From Motacilla alba alba (taxonomy: Eukaryota; Chordata; Aves; Passeriformes; Motacillidae): DNA of 64,000 nt. A program made the translations under genes and the position numbers. Below the pieces are notes generated by a model. That model was given only the letters and a program-made list of their open reading frames with translations. It was not told the DNA's origin and ran no database searches. The stretch covers positions 84,512,547 to 84,576,546 of the forward strand of contig NC_052016.1 in assembly GCF_015832195.1 (NCBI RefSeq). The letters are read 5' to 3'. Each line of letters starts with the position of its first letter. The first letter of the stretch is position 1. Of the stretch, positions 23,075-36,418 are shown piece by piece.

Positions 23075-25977
23075 TACTGCTAGGAAGGTGGAGTGTACAT
23101 AAGGTAGCTTTGAAGAGTACTTACTTTGTGTATTCAAGAAGGATAAAGAAAATCACCTGTTCCTTACCTCCTGGTGAGGTAATACACAAAGTATGTTACC
23201 TGTGCATTGGTGGGTGCTGCAGCTCTGGGGCTTCTTCCTTATATGTACAGGCTTGGCAGCAAAGACTTGACTTGTTTGTGGTGCAGACAGAACTTGCCAT
23301 CGTTTCAGAATGAGCTGTTTTCTGGAGAAACCTTCTATTTGTGAGAGCAGGGCTAAATTGGATGAGTGGGCCCATGCCAACAAAGGTCTGCAGTGAAGGA
23401 AGAACAGAAGCTGTCAAAAGAACAGATTGGAAGTGGTACACCCCAGTTAGATGTTGAGATTTAGAAGTAATTAGTGAGTATGAAGATTAGGCAGTGCAAA
23501 TTTTATTTTTATTTTTGTGTAAAAAGGAATTGCGTATCTTCTAACACTTTTGTGTTTGTTGTGTGATTAGAAAGCTTTCTGAAGAGAATCTGCTGGTATT
23601 TGCCAAATACTGAATTTTAATTTTTAATATGACTGCCAGTGTTTTTTCTGTTATGAAGGTATGTTTAAAACTCACTGGGTATCAATTCTAGGTGCTTGCT
23701 TAGCCTTCAGTAGTGTAATTTCTCAATCTGTTCTACAGGCGCTTTTATAGCGTTCTTTTCAGTTGAACCCCAAGAAATAGGAAAGTATTATTATTTCTAT
23801 TAAAGCAGAAAACTAGAGCCTAGAAGTAAAAGCAAACTCGAAGTTAATTCTGAGTTCTTCACTTGTAGTAATTTCTCTGGGTGTCTGACCTGTGCTTTAA
23901 GTACAGGACTGTGGCGTTCGCGTTTTAGAGACTAACAGAGCCTACTTAAGTATTTCTCAAAAGGGCTGTTCTGCTCCAAGTAGTGAAAAAAACCCTCCTT
24001 TTCATTAACCTAATGCTTTTTCTCTAGAAGAAAAAGACCAGAAAATTTATTTTATTTAGATTGGCTGGATATGTAGACTAAATTATATAAGTGTATTGCT
24101 ATGAAATATCACAGAAATCTGTCTTTGAGTTGACAATGTTCTTTGTGGTTTATGGTCTGGATGAAAATCTGCTTCTCAGTCTAGGGATTCTGTGTAGTAT
24201 TAAAACATACAAAAGATGTAATTATTGAAATTTATTCATTGTGAAATCAGCATCTTCAGTCAATGATAGTTGATGTATTTAGTGACTTAGTGGTGATTAA
24301 GTCTTGAGAACTATATTTGAAATTGCCCAAAAGTCTAGTTGAATATATTGCTTTCCAAGTACTATGAAATTGAAGTATGGTTTTTATTCAAAGAACATAA
24401 GACCTCTTCAAACAAGGTCAAATTTTTCAGTTTTCTGAAGTTCTGTATATTTTGCATCCTTATTTTCAGAAAGTATTTTTTCTACTTTTGAGAAGTAGTT
24501 AGAGGATTCTTCATAAACACTGGTATAATACCTTCAACCACAAACGTGGCTTCATCCTTTCAGGAAGAAACACTGAAGTGTTTGGTAGAAGTGAAATATG
24601 GAAAATCCTGTTTCTTCTGAAGTGTACTGTGTGCAAAGCTCGATAAATGTCTGGGGATTTTCACAGGTGCTAGCTGTGTAGAGATGGCAAAAATAAGCTC
24701 ACATTGAAATCCTTAAGTCTTTTTTAGGAAAAGCTCTTTTTCTTGCAATCATCTTAATGTAATGGATTGTTTTGAGTACTCATCTTCAGGTAAAAAAAGG
24801 CAGAGTGGGTAAAAAAACCCTCATTCTCCCCTTGGCCAAGCTGCCAGCCACTCTTGTGCACCCATGAGGTGAAATTTAGGGCTTCATGGGAAGGACAGAT
24901 TAACAGACTCTAAATCTCAGTAAACATTTGCACATATTTAAATACAATAGAAGAACTCTACTGCTCTCCCTTTTCCTTTTTTTCTTAGCTAAGGGACACC
25001 TATGGATAGCTGCTTATCAGGTGGGAACCTCAACGATTTATAAGAACAAAATGTAAACACTTGAAGCATCTGTAGGGATATAGAGGAGGGGCAGACAGAA
25101 GTAGTCAGTCATACCTAATTGACTGTGTATATAATATCAAAACCTTCAGCTGTCTGGCCATCTCTTGTGTTTTATTGGGGAACTGGTACATAGACTGTCC
25201 TCTAGGAAGTGTCTGTAATAGAAAGAGCATAACTCAGATTTGTGCTCTCATGTTTTTTTAAAGTTTAGAGTCCAAAAGAAGCATTGTATAGAGTTTAGAT
25301 TAATTTTTTTGTGTGTGTGAATCTTCCTTTGTTTTAATTTGAAATTAATGAACTAATTCTGTCAGATAAAATTATAGGTTCCTACAAGTCTTATACAGAC
25401 AATCCTCTAAAAAACGTCTCTGACAATGTGCAATTTTAAGCTATAGAAGACTATTTTAAAGTTGTTTGGCTTAGTCTTAAAATCAGATATTTCAAGGTGC
25501 CCATGCATCTTCAAACATGTAACCTTTAATGTTTTCCTGTAGCACCTTTTGAATTTAATTACATATTTGCAGAGTTCTCTTGAGTCTTCCCCCTCACACT
25601 TTCCCACTCTCACATTCTTGATAATCTGAAATATTCATATTACTTTGAATTTCTTTCAGTGGAAAATGTGAAAATTGGAGACAATGCTTATAACCAAAGT
25701 GTTCTAATGTGTTGGGGTTTTTGACTGTTTTCCTGCTCCCTACCATCCCCATGGCCTTGTCCAGATAATTTTATAGGTATTCCTTCCCAAGTTTTACTTA
25801 TTTTTCTCTGTAAGGTAAAATGACATGGTAGTTTTCATATCCGAACACTGAATATAAATATTTTTTATCCCCTCCTGCTTTTTAGGTGTTCTTTGGACTT
25901 TTATTGAAAAAGCCAGGTAGGCAAGCTCCTTTTGTATGCGTGTTTAGTTTAGATTGTGCTAGTTTAGAGTATAGTGC

Positions 25978-26015
25978 TTTTTTTTCTTTCTTTTTTTTTC
26001 TTTTTTTTTTTTTTT
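25978..26015. repeat. Poly-T tract interrupted by C
   Basis: Thirty-eight bases of T with only three C interruptions. It could be the poly(A) tail of an old minus-strand insertion, but the flanks show no recognisable source, so simple repeat is the safer call. Confidence 0.85.
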
Positions 26016-29000
26016 AATGATGCCTGTATTCCCTAGCATCATTTTCTGGGTTTGGGTCTTAATTGCTGCTGTAGCTTATGTTGTTGTAGAGTTGTGTGGG
26101 TAATTTTTGGATAGCTACAATTATCGAATGGTAGAACGGTATGTGGCAAGACTTCTTAAATTTGTGTTTGGTTGTGCAATATTGCTTGATTGTGTCTGTG
26201 TTGTAAAAATGTCATTTAATGTGTTAAAGACCAAATATTATCATGACTTTAATTGCTTTCATAACTTAGTTCAGTAATGTAGCATTAATGCTTGGGGTTG
26301 AATGTTTTCTATCTTGCACTTCATTAGGCTGTTTTGACAAAGATTTTTGAATATTTGGAAAATTTTATTTTAAAAAAATCGTTGCTCATTAGGATTTCTG
26401 GTTTTGCCTTTGAATTTCTTATTTTGCTGAGAGGACAGCAATTCTTTAAATACTGTTTTATAGCAAACACAGTTGTCAGTAAGTTTAATATCTTCTTTCA
26501 AAATAATTCTTCAGTTGGGTAGTGTGGGGATAGAAATAAGTTAGATTCTTTGGTCGAACATTAAGCATTCTGGGTGACACTATGTTTAGTTAAAGCTCCT
26601 ATGTTATCAGGCATGCTTTTTAGACCAGAATTTCAAAAATAGTCATTCTTTGCCTGTTGGAAGTTTTTTAATTAAAATGTGAAATGTCTGAGTGGGTGGA
26701 TATCCCAAAAAAATTATCAAATCCTTCCATTACTTTTTTTTCTAGTTTTCTTCTTAATAATTAAATGTCAGATTTTTATTTCTTGTACCTAAGAAAAAAC
26801 CTGGGGTTACTGGTTATTTAATTTCTGGAGCATTACAAGTGTTGCTGAAACAATTTTTTTTCCTCCTTGTAAATTGTGTAGGTGGTATGTGATGATAACG
26901 TTTTGAGAGAGAATAGGGAAGCAATCAGGACTGCAGTGCTAAATTACCCTGGCACGTAGTGACTTGTATAAAGATTTTAAGGTGACAAGAACTGTAGCTA
27001 TCTGCTTCTGTGGGTTCTCTTATTCAAAAGAGCCCATAGAGGAGAATGAATGCTTCTGCTCTTTTTTGGGGGGTTTGGATTTGTTTTGTTCTGGGTTTGT
27101 TTTCCAGAGGTTTCCAATACAGGACTAGTATTCAGTTTTTGCTGCACTAAGGCAAACACTATAGCCTAGATGCAGCTTACAATGATGAGTGCAACTTGAA
27201 CACTTTCTGTGTCAATGGGTTGGATGCATTTTGGCAGCTGTGTTGTCTTAAATCCTAGTCTAGACAGGAGAATTAAAGGTGTGTTATGAGTATGTTATCC
27301 TTTCTCATCATTAATGTCATGGGGCTCACTCAGTGCAGTTGGGTGCTGTATTCTTCAAAAATGCAATGGTGACAATATTTTAATTCTTGTCTTGGTTAGC
27401 CCTAGACTGGCTGAAAGAGGGAGGTGAAGGACAAACAAAAGGAATGTTTTTAGGATAGATTAGTTTGTTTTGAAATATTGCTTGTGTCATGTAGATGGAG
27501 CTTAAATAATTTTTAAAATATTATCTTCTGCAAAAGTCATGGTAATGAGGAAGATATTAAAGCATTTTTAAAATATTAGGATGTAATAGTTAGGGTAGTG
27601 GTCTGTGGTAAAATGAAATACAGTTCTTACTTTAAAGAATGGTTTGGGGACTTCCATTATTTTTCTGGTTAACAGGTAGCCACCTTAACTAAAAGATTAA
27701 TAGTGTTTGAGATTCCCATGCGAGTTTCAGCTCAACTACAATTTAATTTGAACTGGAAATGAATTGGATAAGGCACTGAACTTAAGTGCTCTGAATATTG
27801 TGAAGAAGAGCTTTGATCCTGGATTTCTGATTAATTGCGAGAAAGGATGCTTTCAAGAAACAGCCAAATAGGTCACCACTAGCCTATAAGCATGTCTGCT
27901 GAATTATGAGCAAGTATTCGTAGGAGAATGTTTGAATTGTTTGCCCTCTTACCCCTAATATATTTTACAGTAAAGAGTGTAAACCAGGACTGATCAGCCT
28001 ACTTTATCTGATTAGATCTGGTTGCAGTTTCCAGCACTGCTGTAACATCTTTTAAAGTGCTGTACAAAATCTTACTTGAAACGTTTTATAAAATAATTGG
28101 AATGCTTCTGTCTTTTTAAGAAGCATTGAACTTTATAAGACCAATGAAGAAATGCATAAATTCTCTCCTCAAGAATTGCTTTTCTTTTGAAATGTCCCTA
28201 CTATGTTTTTTATTTAATTTATTAATTTTAGAAACTCCTTGGTTTTGTTAGAACTAAACAATGAATATAAAATGTTGGGGGTTTGTACCATTTCCCCCAG
28301 AATTTAGAAATGACTGGGAAAAAAAAACTGGTGTTTTTTTTTTTCATCCACCTCTGTATTTAATGGTGCAAAATGCTGAACAAGTGTATTTTTTTGAATT
28401 ATGACATCAGTCCTAATTTGTACACTGCTGCTTGTAAATACCTGTTTTTAGGAAGGCATGTTTTCAGTCTGTGGATTACTTTCCAGTGCCAAAAGAACTT
28501 GATGTGTAAATAGGTTTTTCTAGTACTCGTCTTCTATCCCCGGGTTCAGAATTTGCCCTTCTTCTGCTGAAATAATTCTGCTGAAGGCCTGTCACACAGT
28601 GGTGTTTGTGGTTTATTTGTGGGGGTTTTTTTAGCTTCAGGAATTCAGGTTGGGTTTTGTTTTTTTTTTTTAATAATTTGGAGGGCAGAAGATGGTCATG
28701 TTGAACTAGTTCTTCTGAAGGATTTTATCAGATGCCTTTCATACCCCTTTAACCTCACAAAGCAAAAAATCTAAACTGGTCTGAGTGTGTTTCAGTCTCC
28801 AGTTAAATCCAGGCTCTCCATCTCAGTGCTTAAAGAAGGCATCTGCTCTGTTACAACAGTCTCAGATGCAGTTAGATTCTTGGTAGCTGACATGCGTGTC
28901 ACTCCCTACAATGCCTGGAAGAGAGAAGAATGAGTCACCTTCTACTGGGTTGAGGCTGCTGCAGTCCACTGTCAAAGTCCAAGTGATAACGTGGAGTGAG

Positions 29001-32000
29001 TTCTCCCATTGCTTTCTTCCTTTGGGTGCGGTTTTAGGTTTGGAGGGAGGGGAGTGGTGGTTGTCAGTGTGGTACCAGTTAAAATCTGCTTGGATTCTTT
29101 AGCAGATGAGCTCCTCAGGATGCATGGAGGCTTTGGAGGTAGGAGAGGTTGGTTTCGTTATTGTACCAAATGTGCAGGATGCAAGCTGGCACTCCTAGCA
29201 TCAGTCTTCTGAACATGCAGTGCTCTGGAACAGATGCCTTTTTAAAAATATTTTTCCACAATGCCAGCCTTCTCTTTTTATGCATTTCATTTAGAAATAA
29301 ATGAGACCCGGCCCTTACAGGAAAAAACCACTCAGCTATTTTGGGTCATTGAATCTGCTTTGTTCTAAGGTGTATAATACTATTGCAGCAAACCACTCAA
29401 ACTACCAAATCATATATGCAGAATCTTTTCTCTTGAGAAACAGGCTTGGCCATGGGTCAAAACACTTAAAAAGAATGGAAGAGAAATGGAAGTCAGTATG
29501 TCCCCATGAAGCAACAGCTGACCTTTCCTGAAATATTATGATCACCTGGACTAGGGGAGTCTTCTGGTGATCATTAACTATATGGAATATCAATTTCGCA
29601 TTTTTGCAGTGAGTTCCTAATCTAAAGAGACTAAGCAGTCCTGAGAAATCACTGGGTGCCAGTCCTGGTACCTTTCTTTATCTTGTACGTCCAATCTTCT
29701 GTTGTTCCCTTGGGATTTGTGAATTTGCCTTCTTGTGTTTGTACTTACCTTCAGAGTGATACATCTTCAACAAAAAGATTGAAGAATATTTTTCTGAACC
29801 TCTCTTGCAGTTGAGTGCTTAGAACAGTCTTCTGGGAAAAGCAGATGTGAAACTCCTATGACTAAAGGAGGTGTGTAGTGCACATCTGTCACCTCATTGA
29901 TCAGGGTTATAATCGCTGTACTATGTTAAATGTGAGAAACAGCATTGACACCACTTGCTTTTATTCCCACGGCTTTCTGTGGAAGCGATATCTGTTGTGG
30001 ATTTGTTGAATATGTTACTATTGTTGTGTTAGTAGCCTCAGTAAGCAATGTTTAGTGAATTAGGCCTCTTGAGGGACTTGGCTGCTTGTGTAAATCTGCA
30101 GAGACCATAGGTGTGTGACCCCATTTTGGTTCCAGTGTGTGGCTCAGCTGGGCTTGCACGGCTCTAGGCCCTCAGACAGATACCTTGTTTTGACAAAAAC
30201 TTTGGGTGGGTGCAGCCTTTCAAGAAATTTAGTGGGGAGGGAGAAATTTTGTGGAGCAGTCTCCTGGTCATGGGTCTCTAAGTGCTTCTGGAGTCACAGT
30301 ATATTTATCTATCTCAGTTTTGCTTTCAGACCCAGAAATATTTGTCATCAGAATGAGTAAATCTCTCTACCTCCTTTTTCATATCAGTCTCATTCTGTAT
30401 GTTTTGAGCAATGAGTTTCTGAATGCCTTTCCATGACTTTCTTAGTATAGACTATGGAATAGGCCACAGCCTTGATGATCAAATCATCCACAGCATAGGC
30501 TTAACAAGTCTTGTACTTCAGATCCCTTCCTTCTCTGGAAGGAGCTCTATGCACAGCTTATATTATATTGCTGATTATAAAATTTTATTTGGAGTAGAAT
30601 CTGCTTAGGTGTCTGTGCTTATACAAATAACTATTGAGTATCATCCCCTAGTCTGAGGGATGATAGACTCTTTCGTAGAAAGAAACTGGAGAAGAAGATG
30701 ATATCAGTATAGCCTGTCAAGAGTTCACAGAGTTTTAATGTTAAGTATCAAACAGGAAGAAACTTGATTAGTTTGCCTTCATTCAGTAGCTCTTCTGTCT
30801 GTCCCTTATTTTGGTTGTCTGCAGCCTCACTTAACATCAGAAGCTGCAGATACTCAGCAGTCTCCTTTCATGCCATCTGTTTCTCCAGTACTTGGTATAG
30901 GTTAGCCATGTGAGAGGATCAGTAGCCTTGTGCTCCTTCATGTTCTAGAAAATTTAGGCGTGATGACACATTGTAGAATTTCACTCAAAATTCCTTAAAA
31001 CTGGGGAGAAGCCAGGCTGCCTGCTGTGTGTGGCTATTGTTTTGATGGGAGTGGGGTTGAAGAGTCCTCAGCTGCCTTTAGAGATAACATAATGGATCAG
31101 CTGATAATTTTGCCTGGACTGCATGAATGGGTATCTATCTAATGGTCTCACCTTTAGTCTGGCACCATACACAATGTAGTTGTCCCCTCTGGGATTTTGT
31201 AAGCTCTGTTACTTAACAAAGTATCGCTGTCATGTTATTTTGTTGTTGCAAATTTCTGAGTCTGTTTTACTATCTAGCAGTTTGTAGACAAACTTCTTGT
31301 AACTCTTTTATTTCTCATGCTATCTCATAACCAGATCTCTTAGCAACCAAAATCAGAAACTTGCTACCTGTCAGATGGGTCTGTTAACAACGGTTGGCAA
31401 GGAATTCTGTTCCTATTATCACTCTGAGTTCCAGTTTTTGCATTGTGGGAATGGTCCTGCTGCCACCCAGCCTTTTGCCCCAGATTCTGCACTGACCATA
31501 TAATTGGAAGACTCGCTCCTCATCTGTGTGAAGGTGGTCTTCAAGAAACACAATGAGCAAATGCAGTCCTTGGACTGGAGCTGCTGTTCCTTTCATCTTT
31601 ATGATTTACACTGTTGGTTACACCTGTAGTTGCCAAGAGCTCAACTACTGGGCTGCAGTGGTGGTTTGTAGACAGGACATGTGAACATTTAATGGGAAGC
31701 AGGGCCCTTTCTCAAGTGAAGGAAGTGACAGGCTCTTGCAGATGATATGAACCCTCCATCACAAGACTGAACTGTAGCAGGTGTGCTCAAAGGGCCTACA
31801 TCTCTAAAAATTGTATCACAAGAAGCCGAACATAAGCATGGTGGTAGCTTGATGGTGGAAAGGTGATTTATCCAGAGTGCTTCATCTTGGGTACTTTAGT
31901 AACTCTTTGAACAAATCCATGCAATTCAGGTTTTACCTACCAAAGTTTACAATGTAACTATGTAATGGAAAGGAAAAAAAAATATACAGAAAGCTACCAT

Positions 32001-33138
32001 CGAAGTACTTGAACTTAAAATGTCCAAATTGCTCTGGAACATAAGGAAGAGGGAAGGCAGGTGCTATGAATTGCAGGGTTTACTAATGTGTCCCTAGGCT
32101 TGACAGGGGACACATTGGAGAAAAAGAAACAACCCTGTGTTTACAAAGTTTTCACCTCTGGAAAAATTTGCTGCATTGTAGACTCTACAGTGGAAAGAAG
32201 TATGATTTTTGAAAAAAGAAAATATTTTATTTCCATGGCTTCTCAAGACTTTGGTCATTCAGTGTAACTGCTGCAATTTTTTGCAGGATATTGCCTTTTC
32301 TATTTTTTTCTCACGACTTATATTTGGTAAAAAATAAACAAAAAAAGATAAAAGCATAATTTTTTAAATGAGTCTATTCAAGAAAGAAAACAAATAACCT
32401 AAAGGTGTGAAATCACACATTGGGGAATGTTGAATTCTCCTCCAGATGGTTTTTAGTCAGAAATAGTGACTGCCATCGTGGTAGCTTCATCTGTCAGTGA
32501 GGGACAGTGGTGAGTTCAGCCTTGGATGAAAGCTGAGATGGCACACCTTGAAAGTCCATCATTACTTTAAAATTAAGCAATTGTATTGCCATCCTAGCTG
32601 GGATAATTAGTCTGGTAATTGAAGTTTACATTCCTCTCCAAGAAATGATCAAAACGCTTGCTTTGAAAGACTTTGTCTGTCAGCAAGAAATGTGGTTAGA
32701 TTAAAAGGACTGGGAACAGTCTAGGCTTCACACCTCTGCACACACCTTCAGATTAATTGGAATGGCCTTTCTGAATAGGACAACTTAATGTGGAAAAAAT
32801 AATTAAAGAACTATTTTCAGGAAATTCTAGTTACCAATTAGTGATTCAATGAAGAAGGTGTAATGGACATGGGGGTGTGTGTGCAGTACCTTTAAACATA
32901 ATCTCTTTCTTAAAAGTAAACCTTGTTTTTCAAATATTTCAATATTTTTCTAATATTTTCTTACTGTTACTTTAGAGGGTTAAGTATACAAATTACCATC
33001 CTTTCTGTACCTAAAATGTGGCAAATAGACATGTAAATATTGGGGTAATATTTTGTTTCTTAGAATAAAATGAAGTACATGGGTTTTTAAATTAAGTTTG
33101 CTCAGAAAGAGAGACAGTTAAAATGTATGTAAAACATG

Positions 33139-33165
33139 CACACAGATATATGTATATATGTACAC
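33139..33165. repeat. AT/AC alternating purine-pyrimidine tract
   Basis: A short irregular alternation of CA, TA and TG steps in the intron, typical of a decayed dinucleotide microsatellite. Confidence 0.6.
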
Positions 33166-33565
33166 AAGAAGTTTTCAGTCTTTTAGCCATGTGGGGTCAG
33201 GACTCAGGATAAAAGGAAAAAATAGTGAATGAATTCTATCAGCTTCTGCAGTCATCTTCTGTTTAAAAAAAATAAAATAGGCTTTGTCTACATGTAAAAA
33301 TTCTTTCACCAAATTGCTTCTGAACAAATTTGTATAAACCAGTGTAAAGCCACATTGTTTGTCTCATACCTAATTTGAGCAATATGAAAATTGGGATCCA
33401 TGCGGGAATTTGCAGCATTTTAAAGAAGTTTCTTTGGCTGACCTGGCTTTTTTGTGTTTCTCTCTGAAAAAAAAAAAAAAAAATGTCAGTAAGAAACATA
33501 GGCACCGATTTCATTCTATTTCCCTCTCTCACACACACTTGTGCACGGTTTGCTTTTTCTGTCAG

Positions 33566-33800
33566 CAAGCGAGGCCTGTCCTCCCCATCTCTGGGTGTCA
33601 CCGGCCATCGGCCGGCACACGGCCACCGGCAGAACGCCAGCGCGGAGCCGCTCCGCTGCCCAAGGGATGCTGACAGCCAGAGCCCTGGGCTCTGACCCCG
33701 GCACTGCTGACACAGCTTTGGCACAGCCGAGGTGCCCACGTCCCCAGAGATGCAGCAGCGTGGTGGTGGTGGAGTCCCAGGGGCCAGCCCTGCTGGTAGG
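33566..33800. other. Isolated GC-rich, CpG-containing block in the intron
   Basis: About 235 bp are markedly GC-rich with many CpG dinucleotides (for example 'caccggccatcggccgg' and 'cgccagcgcggagccgctccg'). The block is surrounded by AT-rich intron and preceded by an A tract (33467-33483). Frames are open on both strands here (up to 183 codons on - and 92 on +), but none matches a family I know. It may be an intragenic CpG island, an alternative promoter, or GC-rich sequence inserted from elsewhere. The composition is directly visible; function is unknown. Confidence 0.6.
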
Positions 33801-36259
33801 GTCAACAGGTACAAGATAAAACAGTCTGCAGGCTTGACTGGCTGCCACAGAGTGTCTTCCTGGACAATAAAATGACTGTCAGACAGGTTAGTAAAACTCT
33901 TCTGGGAAAGAGGAGCTTTTTATAACCTAGAGTAGACCCAAGGAAATTAACATTTATACAGTAGTTAAAATATAAATAGCTCGACATCTGAGATGATGAC
34001 TATATCTGAGTTCCTCATTCTAGATGGCTTCATTTTGATAGTTAATCAAATATTAGACTTGAGATATTCATACACACATCTATGTATGTGAGAAAAAGTA
34101 AAATGTTTAGATTTTGCTGTTTTACCAGGTACCCTGTATTTAATGTCATCTTATAAACAATTTCTTACTAAGAAATGTCTGGATATTCAAATGGATTATA
34201 TTCACAACACTGATTCAGAATGAAGTAGTCTGTTGTTTTTCTTTAATTGGTACCCATCCTATTGTAGAAAGAATGAAAAAATCTCCTAAGAAAATTATTT
34301 CTGAAGTTTGTGCTCAAGATAAAAGGGAGGTTATCAAGAAATTGTTCTCTATATTTATCTTTATTCCACTTAAAGGTAGTATGTTGAGAGGCAGTATTTT
34401 TTATTGAAGATGAACCAGAATTGATTTTAATAAGAACAAACAAGTAAACAATCAAAAAATCTTGACAATTCTGAAGCTCTCATTTTGGTCTGTTCATCTT
34501 TAGATATGGAAACAGTTTCACTTAACAAGATTATATACACTTTTTGGATACAAGTTCTGGAGATAAAAAGTTGAGATGTTGAAGATGGAGCTGACTTCTT
34601 AAACCTGTGGAGAATAAAACCTTTTTGGTGCTCTGTTTATGGTAATATGGTAATTAGATAAATTGTTCTGTGAGGTAAGGGCCACCAACTTTCTGAAGTC
34701 ATGGCAGAATGGTTTTGCTTGCCAAGTTGAAAATAAAATGTTCTAGTAGAAACTTGGCAGGAGTGAAGAGGTTTTCCAAGCATCTGCTCCTGATACTAGT
34801 CAAGGCCTTGGATTTTTACTTTGTTGGTAGAGGGGTGTTTGACTATGGTCAAAAGGAACTGGAATAAGAATACTATTTCTGCAGTAAAAGAGAAAATGCA
34901 TTTATACTGTTTTGTCCTGAATTGGTTCACTGTATCAGTGTGGTCACTTGCTTAGAGTTTCTGTAAAGTAGTGCATCTTCTGAAAAGTATCCAGAGTTCC
35001 GCCTTAATTGTACCATTGTGAGGAAGATCTGTCTCAACAGAGCCTTTTTGCAAAGTTTTTTTGTGTGCATTGTAGGATATTTTTATTAGCTTGAAGGACA
35101 TTAAGCTGTATTCTTCTTTAGTTTCTAGGGCAACGAAAGTCTCTGCTTTGAACTAGACGCACAGATTTTTTTCAGGCTATGCAGTATAATAAAAACTCTG
35201 GTGTCTACCTGCCTTAGCTTCTACTTAGGGACTGATGAAAGAGCACAAGTTCAGGCCAGGTTGTTTGCCAATTAGCCCTGTTATTTTTGTTTTACTTTTT
35301 CTTAAGTTTTAGTGACCTGCAGCTAGGTTCATTGCAAACAGTCAAATTCTTTGAAAAGCAAATAAATAAAAGTCTCTGTGGAACTGCAGTTTGTATCAGT
35401 ATGTAATGCTCAATTCTGCAGACTAGATTGTGGCATTCAAATTGTCAGAGGGCAGTTTTGTGACCAAGGCTTGCATTTCAGGGGCCAGATCTGGGTAATG
35501 CCGAAAGTCAGGAGCACAGACTTTTTGGAGTAAAAGGTTCTTACCTCGAAATGGAAGAGAAACTGTTTCTTTCCCTATGGTTCTGACTGGACAGGACAAC
35601 ATGATTGCTCCTGAACTCTAATCCTTTGGAAGTGGGTGATGCTACTAAGAAGGTTTTGAATTAAGTGTTAGGCCTATTCTTGAAGACTGTAAAAGTGTAA
35701 TTTTAATGAGCTAGAGAAAATCCTATTAGAATAGTTTAAACAAGTTTTGCAGTGGAATTTTTATCAGTGATTATTAATTGGTTAAAATAATATAAGAATG
35801 TGTTGGCTTTGAAGAGTGAACTAATAATTTAGAGAACTATAGTCTTCTGGCCCTTTTAAAATGCATATGAATTTCACTACTTTTTCCTATTTTTATTTTA
35901 TGTATCCACTAAAAAGTTTCAGTTTTTATAATTTAAATAAACAAGGATAAAGAGTTTGAAGTTGTCATTAACTTATGCTTGAGCTTTAGTTAATTCTGCA
36001 AAATCTGGTTAGTTCATTTTGCTTTCAAAATTCTAAGATATATGTCTATCTCAAGGCCTGTAAGTATGATTATCACTTCCTCTACATAAATGAATAGCTA
36101 TAAATATTTGTATAACTTTGTCATTTGTTTCTCAGCCCACTTTCTTTGTAAACAAGTATTATGCATCTCAGTTGTCCGCTTGTCTTGTCTTCCTCTGTTA
36201 CCTGCCAGTTAAGTTTTGAATTCTGCAGCACAGTTAACCTAAATTAAATATTAAGACAA

Positions 36260-36418
36260 ATTCCCAAAGAGATCATGGAAGGCCTGTCCTTGGAAGTTTT
36301 CAAGACTGAGCTGTGCATGGCCCTGAGGAAGCTGGTTGAGATTTCCTGGCTGACCTTGCTCTGAGCAGGGGGTTGGACTGGAGAATTCCCAAGGTCCCTT
36401 CCTGCCCAGATCAACATC
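36260..36418 (+). mobile_element. Diverged CR1 LINE 3'-end fragment
   Basis: Short remnant of the CR1 3' region on the + strand: 'ccttggaagttttcaaga' near the start, then 'gagcagggggttggactgg' and 'aaggtcccttcctgcccaga'. These match the conserved order of the avian CR1 tail but are heavily diverged, and the terminal ATTCTATG-type repeats are missing or degraded. Old insertion within RAP2A intron 1, with no coding potential. Confidence 0.85.
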
